A stretch of 64,000 nt of DNA from Ralstonia soli (GTDB lineage: Bacteria > Pseudomonadota > Gammaproteobacteria > Burkholderiales > Burkholderiaceae). The stretch is taken from NCBI RefSeq assembly GCF_023955655.1, contig NZ_JAMXHT010000001.1:434001-498000 (forward strand), given 5' to 3'. The position numbers and the translations under genes are program-made. Position 1 is the stretch's first letter. Every line of letters begins with the position of its first letter. Positions 17,087 to 25,892 of this stretch are shown here, piece by piece. The notes under the pieces are model-generated. The model was not told the origin of the DNA. It searched no databases and was given only the letters and a program-made list of their open reading frames with translations.

Positions 17087-17794
17087 TCAGCGCGTGGTGG
17101 ACTCGGCGGTCTGGCCGAATAGCACGGCGCGCTCGTCGTCGGAGATGTCTTCACGGCGGCGTGAATAGGCGCGCTCCACGCCGGCATACGCGCGCTGCGT
17201 GGCGGGCCGTGCGCCGACGGCTTCGAACCAGCGCTGCAGATGCGGGAAGTCGTTCAGATCCTGGCCGTGGCCGGCGTGCGGCACGATCCACGGGTAGGCC
17301 GCGATGTCGGCGATCGTGTAGTCATTGCCGGCAATGTACGGGCGATCGGCCAGGCGCCGGTCGAGCACGCCGTAGAGGCGGTTGGTCTCTTTGGTGTAGC
17401 GGTCGATGGCGTAGGGCACGCGCTCGGGGGCGTACACGTTGAAGTGGCCGATCTGCCCGGCCATCGGGCCCAGGCCGCTCACTTGCCAGAAGAGCCACTT
17501 GAGCACTTCCATGCGGCCATGCAGGTCGGTGGGGATCAGTCGGCCGGTTTTCTCGGCCAGGTAGAGCAGCATGGCGCCCGATTCGAACAGCACTACGGGC
17601 TCGGTCCCTTCGGCCGGGGCATGGTCGACCAGGGCCGGGATCTTGTTGTTGGGCGAGATGGCCAGGAAGGCGGGCTTGAACTGGTCTCCCCGGCTGATAT
17701 CGACGGGGATGACACGGTGCGGCAAGCCGCTTTCGGCAAAGAACAGCGCCATCTTCAGGCCGTTGGGCGTGGCGCAGGTGTAGAGGTCGATCAT
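17087..17794 (-). CDS. Glutathione S-transferase, YfcG/YghU-like (Nu class)
   Basis: A 235-residue cytosolic protein very like E. coli YfcG, a GST with disulfide-bond reductase activity. It begins MIDLYTCATPNGLK, with the YfcG key residues Thr9 and Asn11 in place, followed by the glutathione-binding stretch SPNNKIPALVDH and FESGAMLLYLAEKTG. The C-terminal helical domain contains WLFWQVSGLGPMAGQ. The ATG at 17794 is chosen because GAGGG lies 8 bases upstream and it matches the YfcG start; an ATG at 17818 is the alternative. It overlaps no neighbour and precedes the MFS gene. Confidence 0.9.
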   Translation of the reverse strand: MIDLYTCATPNGLKMALFFAESGLPHRVIPVDISRGDQFKPAFLAISPNNKIPALVDHAPAEGTEPVVLFESGAMLLYLAEKTGRLIPTDLHGRMEVLKWLFWQVSGLGPMAGQIGHFNVYAPERVPYAIDRYTKETNRLYGVLDRRLADRPYIAGNDYTIADIAAYPWIVPHAGHGQDLNDFPHLQRWFEAVGARPATQRAYAGVERAYSRRREDISDDERAVLFGQTAESTTR

Positions 17795-17888
17795 GGCGGG
17801 GCCCTCGTGTTCTGTCATGTTGGTTGACAGATTAGGCGTGCGAGTGGCCTTTTGTAATCGCCAAAAATGGGAAATTTCAGGTAGCCAC

Positions 17889-19082
17889 TCAGTGCCCGTG
17901 CGCCCGTGCAGGCTCGGGGGTTTCGCACGAGCGTGCATACCACTCCCACGCGGCGGTGCCGCACAGCACGCCCGTCGCCAAGGCGGAGACGGCCAGCGCG
18001 GGCAGGTCGCCCATCAGCAGCCACAGGCCAGCCAGCACGACCAGCCCGACCGTGTGCGCGGGGCGCACCCGCCCGAAGATCGCCCACTTGAACAGCAGGT
18101 TGCCGAGCAGGTACAGCCCAGCGCTGCCCAGCACCGCCAGCGATGCGCCCGCATGGGCGTGGCCCACCGGATGCGCCAGCACGAATTCATCGGCCACCGC
18201 CCCGACGATGATGCCGGCCACCAGCAGCACGTGGATATAGGTGTAGGCCAGCCGTGCCAGGCGCCCCGGGTCGGATGAGTGCGACATGGTGTGCGCGCCG
18301 CGCTCGGCAATCGTGTCGAAGTACAGCCACCACATCGCCAGGCTGCCGATGAACGACATCGCCATCGCGGCAATGTTGGCGCCGTTCCATTCGAGCCCGG
18401 CAAACGTCGAGCCCGTCACCAGCACCGATTCGCCCAGCGCGATGATGATGAACAACGAGCAGCGCTCGGCCATGTGGCCGCCTTCCACGTTCCAGTCGTT
18501 GGTGGTCGAGCGGCCCAGGCCCGGCGTGTAGAAGCCTATCGAGGGCCCGAGCCATTCGATGGCCAGCGCGATGATCCAGCACGTCCAGCGCACCGGCACG
18601 TCGGACAACCCACCCACCAGCCACAGCACCGCCGAGATGCCGAGCCACACGCCGATGCGCTGGAAGTTGCGCCGCATGCTGACGGATTCACCGCGCACGG
18701 CCCACAGGAAGAACACCGTGCGCCCGAACTGCATGAACACGTAGGCCAGCGCAAACGCCAGCCCGCGCGAGCCGAACGCCTGCGGAAGCGACGCCGAGAG
18801 CAGCAGCCCCGCCGTCATCAGCACCAGCATCAGCATGCGGATGGCGAGCTTCTCGGGGTCGAGCCAGTTGGTGACCCACGAGGTGAAGATCCACACCCAC
18901 CACACCGCCAGCATCAGCAACAGCGCCTGCGCGCCGCCTTCCAGCGTGAAATTGCCGATGAGCAGGTGCGAGAGCTGCGTCACCGCAAACACGAACACCA
19001 GATCGAAGAACAGCTCGATGTTGGTGACGCGGTGGTGGCCGTGCTCGCCGGTGGGGGCGGGGCGGAGGTAGCTGCGGGGCAT
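17889..19082 (-). CDS. Low temperature requirement protein A (LtrA) family membrane protein
   Basis: A 397-residue protein with about 11 hydrophobic spans. It has the LtrA family hallmarks: HHRVTNIELFFDLVFVFAVTQLSH near the N-terminus (residues 16-39), HMAERCSLFIIIALGES in the middle and WWLYFDT. LtrA was named from a Listeria mutant unable to grow in the cold; the transported substrate is unknown. The ATG is at 19080-19082. It lies between the lysE gene and the GST gene, all on the minus strand. Confidence 0.85.
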   Translation of the reverse strand: MPRSYLRPAPTGEHGHHRVTNIELFFDLVFVFAVTQLSHLLIGNFTLEGGAQALLLMLAVWWVWIFTSWVTNWLDPEKLAIRMLMLVLMTAGLLLSASLPQAFGSRGLAFALAYVFMQFGRTVFFLWAVRGESVSMRRNFQRIGVWLGISAVLWLVGGLSDVPVRWTCWIIALAIEWLGPSIGFYTPGLGRSTTNDWNVEGGHMAERCSLFIIIALGESVLVTGSTFAGLEWNGANIAAMAMSFIGSLAMWWLYFDTIAERGAHTMSHSSDPGRLARLAYTYIHVLLVAGIIVGAVADEFVLAHPVGHAHAGASLAVLGSAGLYLLGNLLFKWAIFGRVRPAHTVGLVVLAGLWLLMGDLPALAVSALATGVLCGTAAWEWYARSCETPEPARAHGH

Positions 19083-19107
19083 CGTGGCGAACCTGGTGCT
19101 TGCCCGG

Positions 19108-19743
19108 TCAGGCCGACTGCATGCCCAGCGTGAGCGTGCCCGCGCCCACCATCACCGCGCCGCCGGTGTAGCCGAAGCGGCGCTGCGCGGTCACGCTGGT
19201 CAGGCGCTTGGCGAGCAGCTTGGCGGCCAGCGCGTACATCGACGCGTTGGCGGCAGCCAGGATCACGAAGGTCGGCAGCAGGATCACGCTTTGCGACAGG
19301 AAGGTCTGGTCGGCCGACATGAACTGCGGCACGAAGGCGACGAAGAAGACGATGCTCTTGGGGTTCAGCGCGGTGACCGTCCAGGCCGACAGGAAGCGGC
19401 GGCCGGCGGACTTCTGCTGCACGGGGATGCTGGCCTCGGGGGCGTCATCCCGCAGGCGGCGGGCGGAAAGGATGGACTTGATGCCCAGATAGACGAGGTA
19501 CGAACCGCCGATGAGCTTGAGCGCCGTGAAGGCCGTGGCCGATGCGGCGAGCAGGGCGCCCGCACCGGCGAGCGAGACGGCCATGGCGGTGGTGTCACCT
19601 GCCGCCACGCCTGCCACCGTGCTCCACGCCGAGCGGCCACGGTTGGCCAGCGAATCACCGATCACCAGCAGGATGGTCGGGCCCGGAATGAGCAGGATGA
19701 TGATGCTGGCGCCGATGAAGGCCAGCCAGGTTTGGAGGGTCAT
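19108..19743 (-). CDS. LysE/RhtB family amino-acid exporter
   Basis: A 211-residue inner-membrane protein with about six spans. The family signature is visible at the start (IPGPTILLVIGDSLANRGR) and in the third span (GGSYLVYLGIKSI). Members export lysine, threonine, homoserine lactones or other amino acids. The ATG at 19743 begins the homology; the frame continues into the upstream repeat element, but those codons belong to the repeat, not the protein. The repeat ends about 98 bp upstream of the start. Confidence 0.85.
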   Translation of the reverse strand: MTLQTWLAFIGASIIILLIPGPTILLVIGDSLANRGRSAWSTVAGVAAGDTTAMAVSLAGAGALLAASATAFTALKLIGGSYLVYLGIKSILSARRLRDDAPEASIPVQQKSAGRRFLSAWTVTALNPKSIVFFVAFVPQFMSADQTFLSQSVILLPTFVILAAANASMYALAAKLLAKRLTSVTAQRRFGYTGGAVMVGAGTLTLGMQSA

Positions 19744-19840
19744 GGTGGGCTCTGTCTTTGTTGGGAATGGGCTGACAGTTATCCATGATTTTTGGGGGGC
19801 GTCAAACGGGGCCGGTTTTTTTCTCTTTGGGTTTGGGGGG

Positions 19841-20358
19841 TGGTGGTGCATCCCTTGTTTCATCCCCTGCCGGGGCTGACTCACTTTCTTTGGTCTTGCC
19901 CAAAGAAAGTAAGCAAAGAAAGGCGCGCCCGAGATGGCGACTTCCCCTTGGATTTGTGTCGCGGGGAGGGGAAGGAGCCAAACTCGCTGCGCTCAGACAA
20001 GGCTCCTTCCTTTTTCCTCCCCGCAACAAAAATCCAAGGCGCCATCAAGGGCAGGAAAGTCAAAGGCCAAACCATCGATGCTCGGGCCTAAGCGATAAGG
20101 CAACCATCGCGGTGGGTTGGCCTTTGTTTTAGTCTTTTGACGTTGAGCCCTTGATGGCGCCTTGAATTTCTGTTGCAAGGAGGAAAAAGAGGGGAGGCTT
20201 GTCTGAGCGCAGCGAGTTTGCCTCCCCTCCCTCCTTGCGACATCAATTCAAGGAGTCTTTCGCCATCTCGGGCGCGCCTTTCTTTTGCTTACTTTTCTTT
20301 GGCAAGACAAAGAAAAGTGAGTCGGTCCCGGCAGGGAACGAAAGGGGGATGGACCACC
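19841..20358 (+). repeat. Giant cloverleaf repeat element, copy 1
   Basis: Outer arms 19841-19940 and 20260-20358 are inverted repeats (about 95 paired bases; inner ends GAGATGGCGA and TCGCCATCTC). Left side hairpin: 19946-20039 with inner stem GGAAGGAGCC/GGCTCCTTCC and TTTTT on its 3' side. Right side hairpin: 20160-20253 with inner stem GAGGGGAGGC/GCCTCCCCTC and AAAAA on its 5' side. Central stem GCCATCAAGGGC/GCCCTTGATGGC at 20041-20052 and 20147-20158. Both side loops carry the conserved text CTCGCTGCGCTCAGACA or its complement. It fills the gap between lysE and icmF; no gene is seen within it. Confidence 0.92.
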
Positions 20359-20379
20359 AAGGTCAAAAACAAACCCCAA

Positions 20380-23300
20380 CTACATATTCCGCCGATACTG
20401 CCCCCCCACCTCAAACAACGCATGCGTAATCTGCCCCAGAGAGCAAACCCGCACCGCCTCCATCAACACCGCAAACACGTTCTCATCCTCAATCACCGCC
20501 CGCTGCAATCGCTGCAGCATCGCCGGCGCCTCACCAGCATGCCGCGCATGAAACGCTTCCAGCCGCGCGAGCTGACTCTGCTTCTCCTCCTCGCTTGAGC
20601 GCGCCAGCTCAATATGCGGCGACACCACGTTCTCCGCCTCCGGATTGCGGAACGTATTCACCCCGATGATCGGCAGCGAGCCATCGTGCTTGCGCTGCTC
20701 ATACAGCATCGACTCCTCCTGGATCTTGCCGCGCTGGTAGCCGGTCTCCATTGCCCCCAGCACGCCACCGCGCTCGGCAATGCGCTCGAACTCCTGCAGC
20801 ACGGCTTCTTCCACCAGGTCCGTTAACTCGTCGATGATGAAGCTGCCCTGGTTCGGGTTCTCACACTTGGCCAGCCCCCACTCGCGGTTGATGATGAGTT
20901 GAATGGCCAGCGCGCGCCGCACCGATTCCGCCGTGGGCGTGGTGATGGCCTCGTCGTACGCATTCGTGTGCAGGCTGTTGCAGTTGTCGTAAATGGCGAT
21001 CAGCGCCTGCAGCGTCGTGCGGATGTCGTTGAAGGCAATCTCCTGCGCATGCAGGGAACGGCCCGACGTCTGTACGTGGTACTTCAGCTTCTGGCTGCGT
21101 TCGTTCGCGCCGTACTTGTCGCGCATCGTCACCGCCCAGATGCGGCGGGCGACGCGGCCCAGCACGTTGTATTCCGGGTCCATGCCGTTGGAGAAGAAGA
21201 ACGACAGGTTGGGCGCGAAGTCATCGATGTGCATGCCGCGCGCGAGGTAGGCCTCCACATACGTAAAGCCGTTGGCGAGCGTGAAGGCGAGTTGCGAGAT
21301 CGGGTTCGCGCCGGCCTCTGCAATGTGGTAGCCCGAGATCGACACCGAGTAGAAATTGCGCACCTGGTGGTGCACGAAATACGCCTGAATGTCGCCCATC
21401 ACCTTGAGCGAAAACTCGGTCGAGAAGATGCACGTGTTCTGCCCCTGGTCTTCCTTGAGGATGTCGGCCTGCACCGTGCCGCGCACGTTCTGCAGCACCC
21501 ACGCGCGGATCTTCGCTTCTTCATCCTGCGTCGGCTCGCGCTGGTTGTCGGTGCGAAACCGGGCGAGGTTCTGGTCGATGGCGGTGTTCATGAACATCGC
21601 CAGGATGGTCGGCGCAGGGCCGTTGATCGTCATGGAGACGGACGTGTTCGGGCTCGTCAGGTCAAACCCGTCGTACAGCACCTCCATGTCGTCGAGCGTG
21701 GCGATGGACACACCCGCGTTGCCGACCTTGCCGTAGATGTCGGGGCGCACGGCCGGGTCTTCGCCGTACAGCGTGACGGAGTCGAATGCGGTGGACAGCC
21801 GCTTGGCCTCCATGCCCTCGCTGACGAGCTTGAAGCGGCGGTTGGTGCGGAAGGCATCGCCCTCGCCGGCAAACATGCGCGTCGGGTCTTCGTTCTCACG
21901 TTTGAAGGCGAACACGCCGGCGGTGTACGGAAAGCTGCCGGGCACGTTCTCGCGCATCAGCCAGCGCAGCACTTCGCCGTCGTCTTCGTACGGCGGCAGC
22001 ACGACCTTGCGGATGACGGTGCCCGAGAGCGTGGTGTGCGTGAGTGCGGTGCGGATTTCCTTGTCGCGGATCTTCACGACGTACTCTTCGCCGGAATACG
22101 CGCGGCGCAGGTCGGGCCACATGGCAAGCAGCTTGCGTTCGGTGGCACCGAGTTGTGCGTCGCGCTCGGCGGCCTGCTTGTCGAGCGCTGAGAGCGTCTG
22201 CACGCTCGCGCCCGCCCGCTCCAGCATGTGCCGGCTGGCCTGCAACTGCTGACGCTCGCGCGCGAGGCAGCTCTGCATCTGCACGCGGCGGTGATAGCCA
22301 CGTACGGTATCGGCCAGTTCCGCCAGATAGCGCACGCGCGCAGGCGGCACGATGGCGTCATGGCTGGTCGAGCAATGACCGGCGGGGCGCGGCAATGTGC
22401 GATCGTTCAGCACCATGCCGCGTTCGGCCAGTTGGTCAGCCAGTGCGTGGTACAGCGCCGTCACGCCGTCGTCGTTGAAGTGCGAGGCCTGCGTGCCGAA
22501 CACCGGCATGTCTTCGGACTTGGCGTGCCATTGCTCGCGGTTGCGCTGCACCTGCTTGGCGACATCGCGCCACGCATCCTGCGCGCCCTTGCGGTCGAAC
22601 TTGTTGATCGCCACCAGATCGGCAAAGTCGAGCATGTCGATCTTCTCCAACTGGCTGGCGGCGCCAAACTCGGGCGTCATCACGTACATCGACAGATCGA
22701 CGTGCGGCACGATGGCCGCATCGCCCTGGCCGATGCCGGAGGTCTCCACGATGATGAGGTCGAAGCCTGCCGCACGGCAGGCGGCAATCGCATCGGGCAG
22801 CGCTTCGGAAATCTCGCTGCTCGCCTCGCGCGTGGCGAGCGAGCGCACGAAAATGTTCGGATGGTTGATCGCGTTCATGCGGATGCGATCGCCCAGCAGC
22901 GCCCCGCCCGACTTGCGCCGCGACGGGTCGATCGAGATGACGGCGATGCGCAGCCGATCCTGCTGGTCAAGCCGGAAGCGGCGGATCAGCTCATCGGTGA
23001 GCGACGACTTGCCCGCGCCGCCCGTGCCCGTGATGCCGAGCACCGGCGTGTGCAACGTGGCCGCAGCTGCGTGCACGGCCTGGCGCAACGCCGGGTCGAT
23101 GCGGCGCGATTCCAGCGCGGTAATCAGTTGCGCAAGCGCCCGGCGATCACCATTGACCACCGGCTCCAGCGTGGTCGGCGCAAAGGTGGAGAGGTCGATA
23201 TCGCAGCGCCGCACCATGTCGGCAATCATGCCGGCCAGGCCCATGCGCTGGCCGTCTTCAGGGCTGTAGATGCGCGCCACGCCGTAGTCCTGCAGTTCGC

Positions 23301-23667
23301 GGATCTCCGCCGGCACGATCACGCCGCCCCCGCCGCCAAACACCTGGATGTGCTCGCCGCCTCGGGCGCGCAGCGCGTCGATCATGTACTTGAAGTATTC
23401 GACGTGGCCGCCCTGGTAGCTCGACACGGCAATCCCCTGCACGTCTTCCTGCAGGGCGGCGCCCACCACCTCGTCCACCGAGCGGTTGTGCCCGAGGTGG
23501 ATCACCTCGCAGCCCATCGATTGCAGGATGCGCCGCATGATGTTGATCGACGCGTCATGCCCGTCGAACAGCGAGGCGGCCGTCACGAAGCGGACCTTGT
23601 TGCGCACTGCCGTGGGTTCGCTCGCAGGCGTGGGCTCGGCCGCGCGGGCAGCGGAAAGATCGGTCAT
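20380..23667 (-). CDS. icmF: Fused isobutyryl-CoA mutase IcmF
   Basis: A 1095-residue adenosylcobalamin enzyme that interconverts isobutyryl-CoA and n-butyryl-CoA (and pivalyl/isovaleryl-CoA in related proteins). The order is: B12-binding domain (about 25-155; His37 in DGHDAS is the lower cobalt ligand), MeaB-like G-protein chaperone (about 195-420; P-loop GTGGAGKS at 214-221 and NKFD), and a large mutase TIM barrel to the end. Cupriavidus IcmF has almost the same length and plan. The ATG follows AAGGTGGAGAC. It is transcribed away from the beta-barrel gene; a LiuR-like box lies 108 bp upstream. The role fits valine/branched-chain catabolism. Confidence 0.95.
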   Translation of the reverse strand: MTDLSAARAAEPTPASEPTAVRNKVRFVTAASLFDGHDASINIMRRILQSMGCEVIHLGHNRSVDEVVGAALQEDVQGIAVSSYQGGHVEYFKYMIDALRARGGEHIQVFGGGGGVIVPAEIRELQDYGVARIYSPEDGQRMGLAGMIADMVRRCDIDLSTFAPTTLEPVVNGDRRALAQLITALESRRIDPALRQAVHAAAATLHTPVLGITGTGGAGKSSLTDELIRRFRLDQQDRLRIAVISIDPSRRKSGGALLGDRIRMNAINHPNIFVRSLATREASSEISEALPDAIAACRAAGFDLIIVETSGIGQGDAAIVPHVDLSMYVMTPEFGAASQLEKIDMLDFADLVAINKFDRKGAQDAWRDVAKQVQRNREQWHAKSEDMPVFGTQASHFNDDGVTALYHALADQLAERGMVLNDRTLPRPAGHCSTSHDAIVPPARVRYLAELADTVRGYHRRVQMQSCLARERQQLQASRHMLERAGASVQTLSALDKQAAERDAQLGATERKLLAMWPDLRRAYSGEEYVVKIRDKEIRTALTHTTLSGTVIRKVVLPPYEDDGEVLRWLMRENVPGSFPYTAGVFAFKRENEDPTRMFAGEGDAFRTNRRFKLVSEGMEAKRLSTAFDSVTLYGEDPAVRPDIYGKVGNAGVSIATLDDMEVLYDGFDLTSPNTSVSMTINGPAPTILAMFMNTAIDQNLARFRTDNQREPTQDEEAKIRAWVLQNVRGTVQADILKEDQGQNTCIFSTEFSLKVMGDIQAYFVHHQVRNFYSVSISGYHIAEAGANPISQLAFTLANGFTYVEAYLARGMHIDDFAPNLSFFFSNGMDPEYNVLGRVARRIWAVTMRDKYGANERSQKLKYHVQTSGRSLHAQEIAFNDIRTTLQALIAIYDNCNSLHTNAYDEAITTPTAESVRRALAIQLIINREWGLAKCENPNQGSFIIDELTDLVEEAVLQEFERIAERGGVLGAMETGYQRGKIQEESMLYEQRKHDGSLPIIGVNTFRNPEAENVVSPHIELARSSEEEKQSQLARLEAFHARHAGEAPAMLQRLQRAVIEDENVFAVLMEAVRVCSLGQITHALFEVGGQYRRNM

Positions 23668-23774
23668 GTCTCCACCTTGTTGAAGTGGGTGCCAGTGGGT
23701 GCCGGCAGGGAATGACGTGTGCGCCGCAAAGGGGCGGTGTGCCAGCCAAGGGCGAAGAGACAGTATTTTCGCGG

Positions 23775-23790
23775 CTTACGTAAACGTCAA
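23775..23790. promoter_or_regulatory. LiuR-like operator before icmF
   Basis: CTTACGTAAACGTCAA is a near palindrome with core ACGT-NN-ACGT. It differs at three positions from the perfect TTGACGTATACGTCAA upstream of the ghrA-liuE operon in this window. It lies 108 bp upstream of the icmF start. The assignment to a LiuR (MerR family) type regulator is by resemblance and by function of the genes; the regulator gene is not in the window. Confidence 0.5.
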
Positions 23791-23962
23791 CCCGCCCTAC
23801 TGGGATCCGTCTTCATGTCAGCCAATTCTTACTTTTAGGACCGATCTGACGGAAACGTCCGCCAACTTCGTCGACCATTTCCTCCACACAAATCACAGGA
23901 AATCACGTTGGCCCCGCGCAAGGGCCGTGGGAGCCCTTGCGGCTCCGGCGTGTCGACGACAC

Positions 23963-24463
23963 ATGGCTATTTCACCTTCCTTGATCACCAGGTTCCGCAG
24001 TGCCGCCATCGGCGTGGCATTGCTGGCCGGCGCATCGCCCGCGCTGGCCGATATCTTCGAGCCCGGCGATGAAATCTCCGTCCAGGCGAGTGTGTACAAC
24101 ATGCACTACAGCCGGGACGACCACTACATCAAGTACTCCCCGCTGCTGGGCGTCGAATGGCGCCGCAACAACGGCTGGCTGGTGGGCGCCGCCGCGTTCA
24201 GGAACTCCTTCGGCCAGCCCTCGCAGCTGGTGTACGGCGGGTACCTGTGGAACCTGGGCACGACCCACTTCTACGGCAAGCTGACCGGCGGCATCCTGCA
24301 CGGCTACAAGGGCGAGTACCAGAACAAGGTACCGCTCAACTACAAGGGCTTCTCGCCGGGCATCCTGCCCGCGCTGGGCTACAAGGCCGGCCCGTTCCGG
24401 ACGGAGGTCCAGCTTTTCTGGACAAGCGGGTTCATGGTGACGATGGGTTACTCGTTCAAATAA
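23963..24463 (+). CDS. Exported beta-barrel protein of unknown function
   Basis: A 166-residue protein with a signal peptide (MAISPSLITRFRSAAIG, cleavage after ALA at residue 29). The mature part alternates aromatic and polar residues in short strands (QASVYNMHYSRDDHYIKYS, GWLVGAAAFRNSFGQPS, LVYGGYLWNLG) and ends MVTMGYSFK, as in small outer-membrane barrels. The size and strand pattern recall PagP-like eight-stranded barrels, but the PagP catalytic residues are not evident. The ATG at 23963 is chosen because the signal peptide starts there. It is divergent from icmF. Confidence 0.7.
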   Translation: MAISPSLITRFRSAAIGVALLAGASPALADIFEPGDEISVQASVYNMHYSRDDHYIKYSPLLGVEWRRNNGWLVGAAAFRNSFGQPSQLVYGGYLWNLGTTHFYGKLTGGILHGYKGEYQNKVPLNYKGFSPGILPALGYKAGPFRTEVQLFWTSGFMVTMGYSFK

Positions 24464-24621
24464 GCCCGCCGCCAGCCCGTCTCGCTTTGCGCAAATACCA
24501 AAGGGCGTGCGCCGCCGCGAGGCCCGGTCTCGGTGCAAGACCTAGCTTGTACACATTGGATACAACTCGGTAGAGTCGGCGCAGGGTCGGAAACGGGTCC
24601 GGCCACAGGGGGATATTCCGA

Positions 24622-25647
24622 ATGCCAAGCCGCGCAACGATGCGCTGGTGTCTGACTGCCATGCTGGCGTGGTCCAGCCACGCACTGGCGTGGGACTACA
24701 CGCCCGGCGCCATCCCCGGCCTGATCAGCGTGCTTGGCTTTCTCACGGTGCAAACGCAGGCGCTCGACCGTGCCATCCAGCGCTTTCCCGACCAGCGGGA
24801 AGAACTCATCCGCGCGCGCACGCAATTCGACACCACGTTTCCGCAGGCGCTGGCCCGCACCCGCCGCCTGATCGCCGGGATTCCGCTGGCCGACGACGAA
24901 CGCCAGTTGCTGATCGGGCGCGTACTCGATGTCCACCAGCCCAGCGTGAACAACGCCACCCAGACCGCCCAGACCGCCCACGCCCTGGCCGAACGCGTGG
25001 CCGCGCGCGCGCAAGGCAGCCAGGACCGCGCGACATTGCAGACGCTGCTGGCCGTCGTCTACGACGAGCGGCCCGCCGACGAGTTGACCAGCCGCTTCAC
25101 CCAGCCCGTGACGTTGTCTGACTGGCCGAACGCACGCGGCGCCAGCGTGAGCCTGAAGCTGCCGTTTTCGTGGGAACGCGTCCCGCCCACGGCGCCGCGC
25201 AAACCGGACCCGGCCCGCGTGGCGATCGGCGCGTGGGCCAACCAGGGGGGCTCGGGGCTCTCGCGCATCGAACTGATCGTGCGCCCCACCGAGGGCGACC
25301 CCGAAACCGTGCCCGACACCCGCGAGCCCCGCTGGATGCGCGATGCGGTCCGGCAGGCCGTGGCACTGCCCTGCAAGCTGATCGGCTGGGGCACGGAAAC
25401 GTTCGCGGGCCGCCCCGGCGTGTGGGCCAGCTACATCGCCGAATCGCCAGGCCCGCATGTGCCGCGCGCCGCGGGCAACACACTGGTCGGCCGCGTCTTC
25501 ATCGTGCCGACCGACGGTGCGTTGTTGATGCTGCACATGCAGTCCGCCGCCGCTTCGCCCGAGCAAGCCAGCGCGGTCCGGGTGCGGTACGAGCCGCTAT
25601 GGAATGCAGTGGCGGCCTCCTTCAGTGTGTCTGGCGCCAAGCCCTAG
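24622..25647 (+). CDS. Secreted hypothetical protein
   Basis: A 341-residue protein with a signal peptide (cleavage likely after ALA at residue 23, before WDYTPG). The first half is helical and Gln/Arg-rich (residues 45-140, possible coiled coil). The second half has beta-type segments and contains SWERVPPTAPRKPD and a C-terminal strand region ending VRYEPLWNAVAASFSVSG. No domain is recognised. It is probably periplasmic or surface-exposed. The ATG follows AGGGGGATATT. Confidence 0.6.
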   Translation: MPSRATMRWCLTAMLAWSSHALAWDYTPGAIPGLISVLGFLTVQTQALDRAIQRFPDQREELIRARTQFDTTFPQALARTRRLIAGIPLADDERQLLIGRVLDVHQPSVNNATQTAQTAHALAERVAARAQGSQDRATLQTLLAVVYDERPADELTSRFTQPVTLSDWPNARGASVSLKLPFSWERVPPTAPRKPDPARVAIGAWANQGGSGLSRIELIVRPTEGDPETVPDTREPRWMRDAVRQAVALPCKLIGWGTETFAGRPGVWASYIAESPGPHVPRAAGNTLVGRVFIVPTDGALLMLHMQSAAASPEQASAVRVRYEPLWNAVAASFSVSGAKP

Positions 25648-25655
25648 GCTGCCAA

Positions 25656-25672
25656 CGCACCATCACGGCGCA
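25656..25672. promoter_or_regulatory. NtrC-like enhancer site upstream of amt
   Basis: CGCACCATCACGGCGCA matches the NtrC consensus TGCACC-N5-GGTGCA at 10 of 12 defined positions. It lies about 127 bp upstream of the -24 element of the proposed sigma54 promoter, a normal enhancer distance. NtrC binding is inferred. Confidence 0.5.
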
Positions 25673-25798
25673 TTCGCCGCGCCGAACGCACCAAATTCAA
25701 CCGGTTACGCACCGATTTCGGGATGCGCCATGCTTACCGGCCGTCGGGCGCGGCGCGCGCACGGCCATGGTGCGCCACGACACCGTTTTGCACATCGT

Positions 25799-25814
25799 TG
25801 GAACAGGAATTGCA
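25799..25814 (+). promoter_or_regulatory. Sigma54 (-24/-12) promoter of amt
   Basis: TGGAACAGGAATTGCA has GG at 25800-25801 and GC at 25812-25813 with exactly ten bases between, and matches the consensus TGGCAC-N5-TTGCA at all but one defined base. It lies about 80 bp before the amt ATG, as expected for a nitrogen-controlled ammonium transporter. Confidence 0.75.
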
Positions 25815-25892
25815 TTGGTCGGCGGCTTTTGCGTCATTTACGGGCAATCTGCACCGCAATGGCGCCAGTCATCAACCCGCACGACAACCACA

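Noticed and set aside
17889-17938. Upstream extension of the GST gene from 17938
   Set aside because: It runs into the LtrA gene end, and the YfcG homology starts at the ATG at 17794 with a ribosome binding site.
19841-20358. Cloverleaf elements as CRISPR or tRNA genes
   Set aside because: No short regular repeats with unique spacers and no tRNA consensus boxes. The arms are long inverted repeats.
20199-20429. Short open frames inside the cloverleaf elements (for example MSERSEFASPPSL, seen also on the minus strand near 29685)
   Set aside because: They recur only because the repeat recurs, and follow the palindrome rather than codon bias. No ribosome binding site is consistent across copies.
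25767-25892. Upstream ATG for the ammonium transporter
   Set aside because: The sigma54 promoter lies downstream of it, so the added codons would not be in the transcript.
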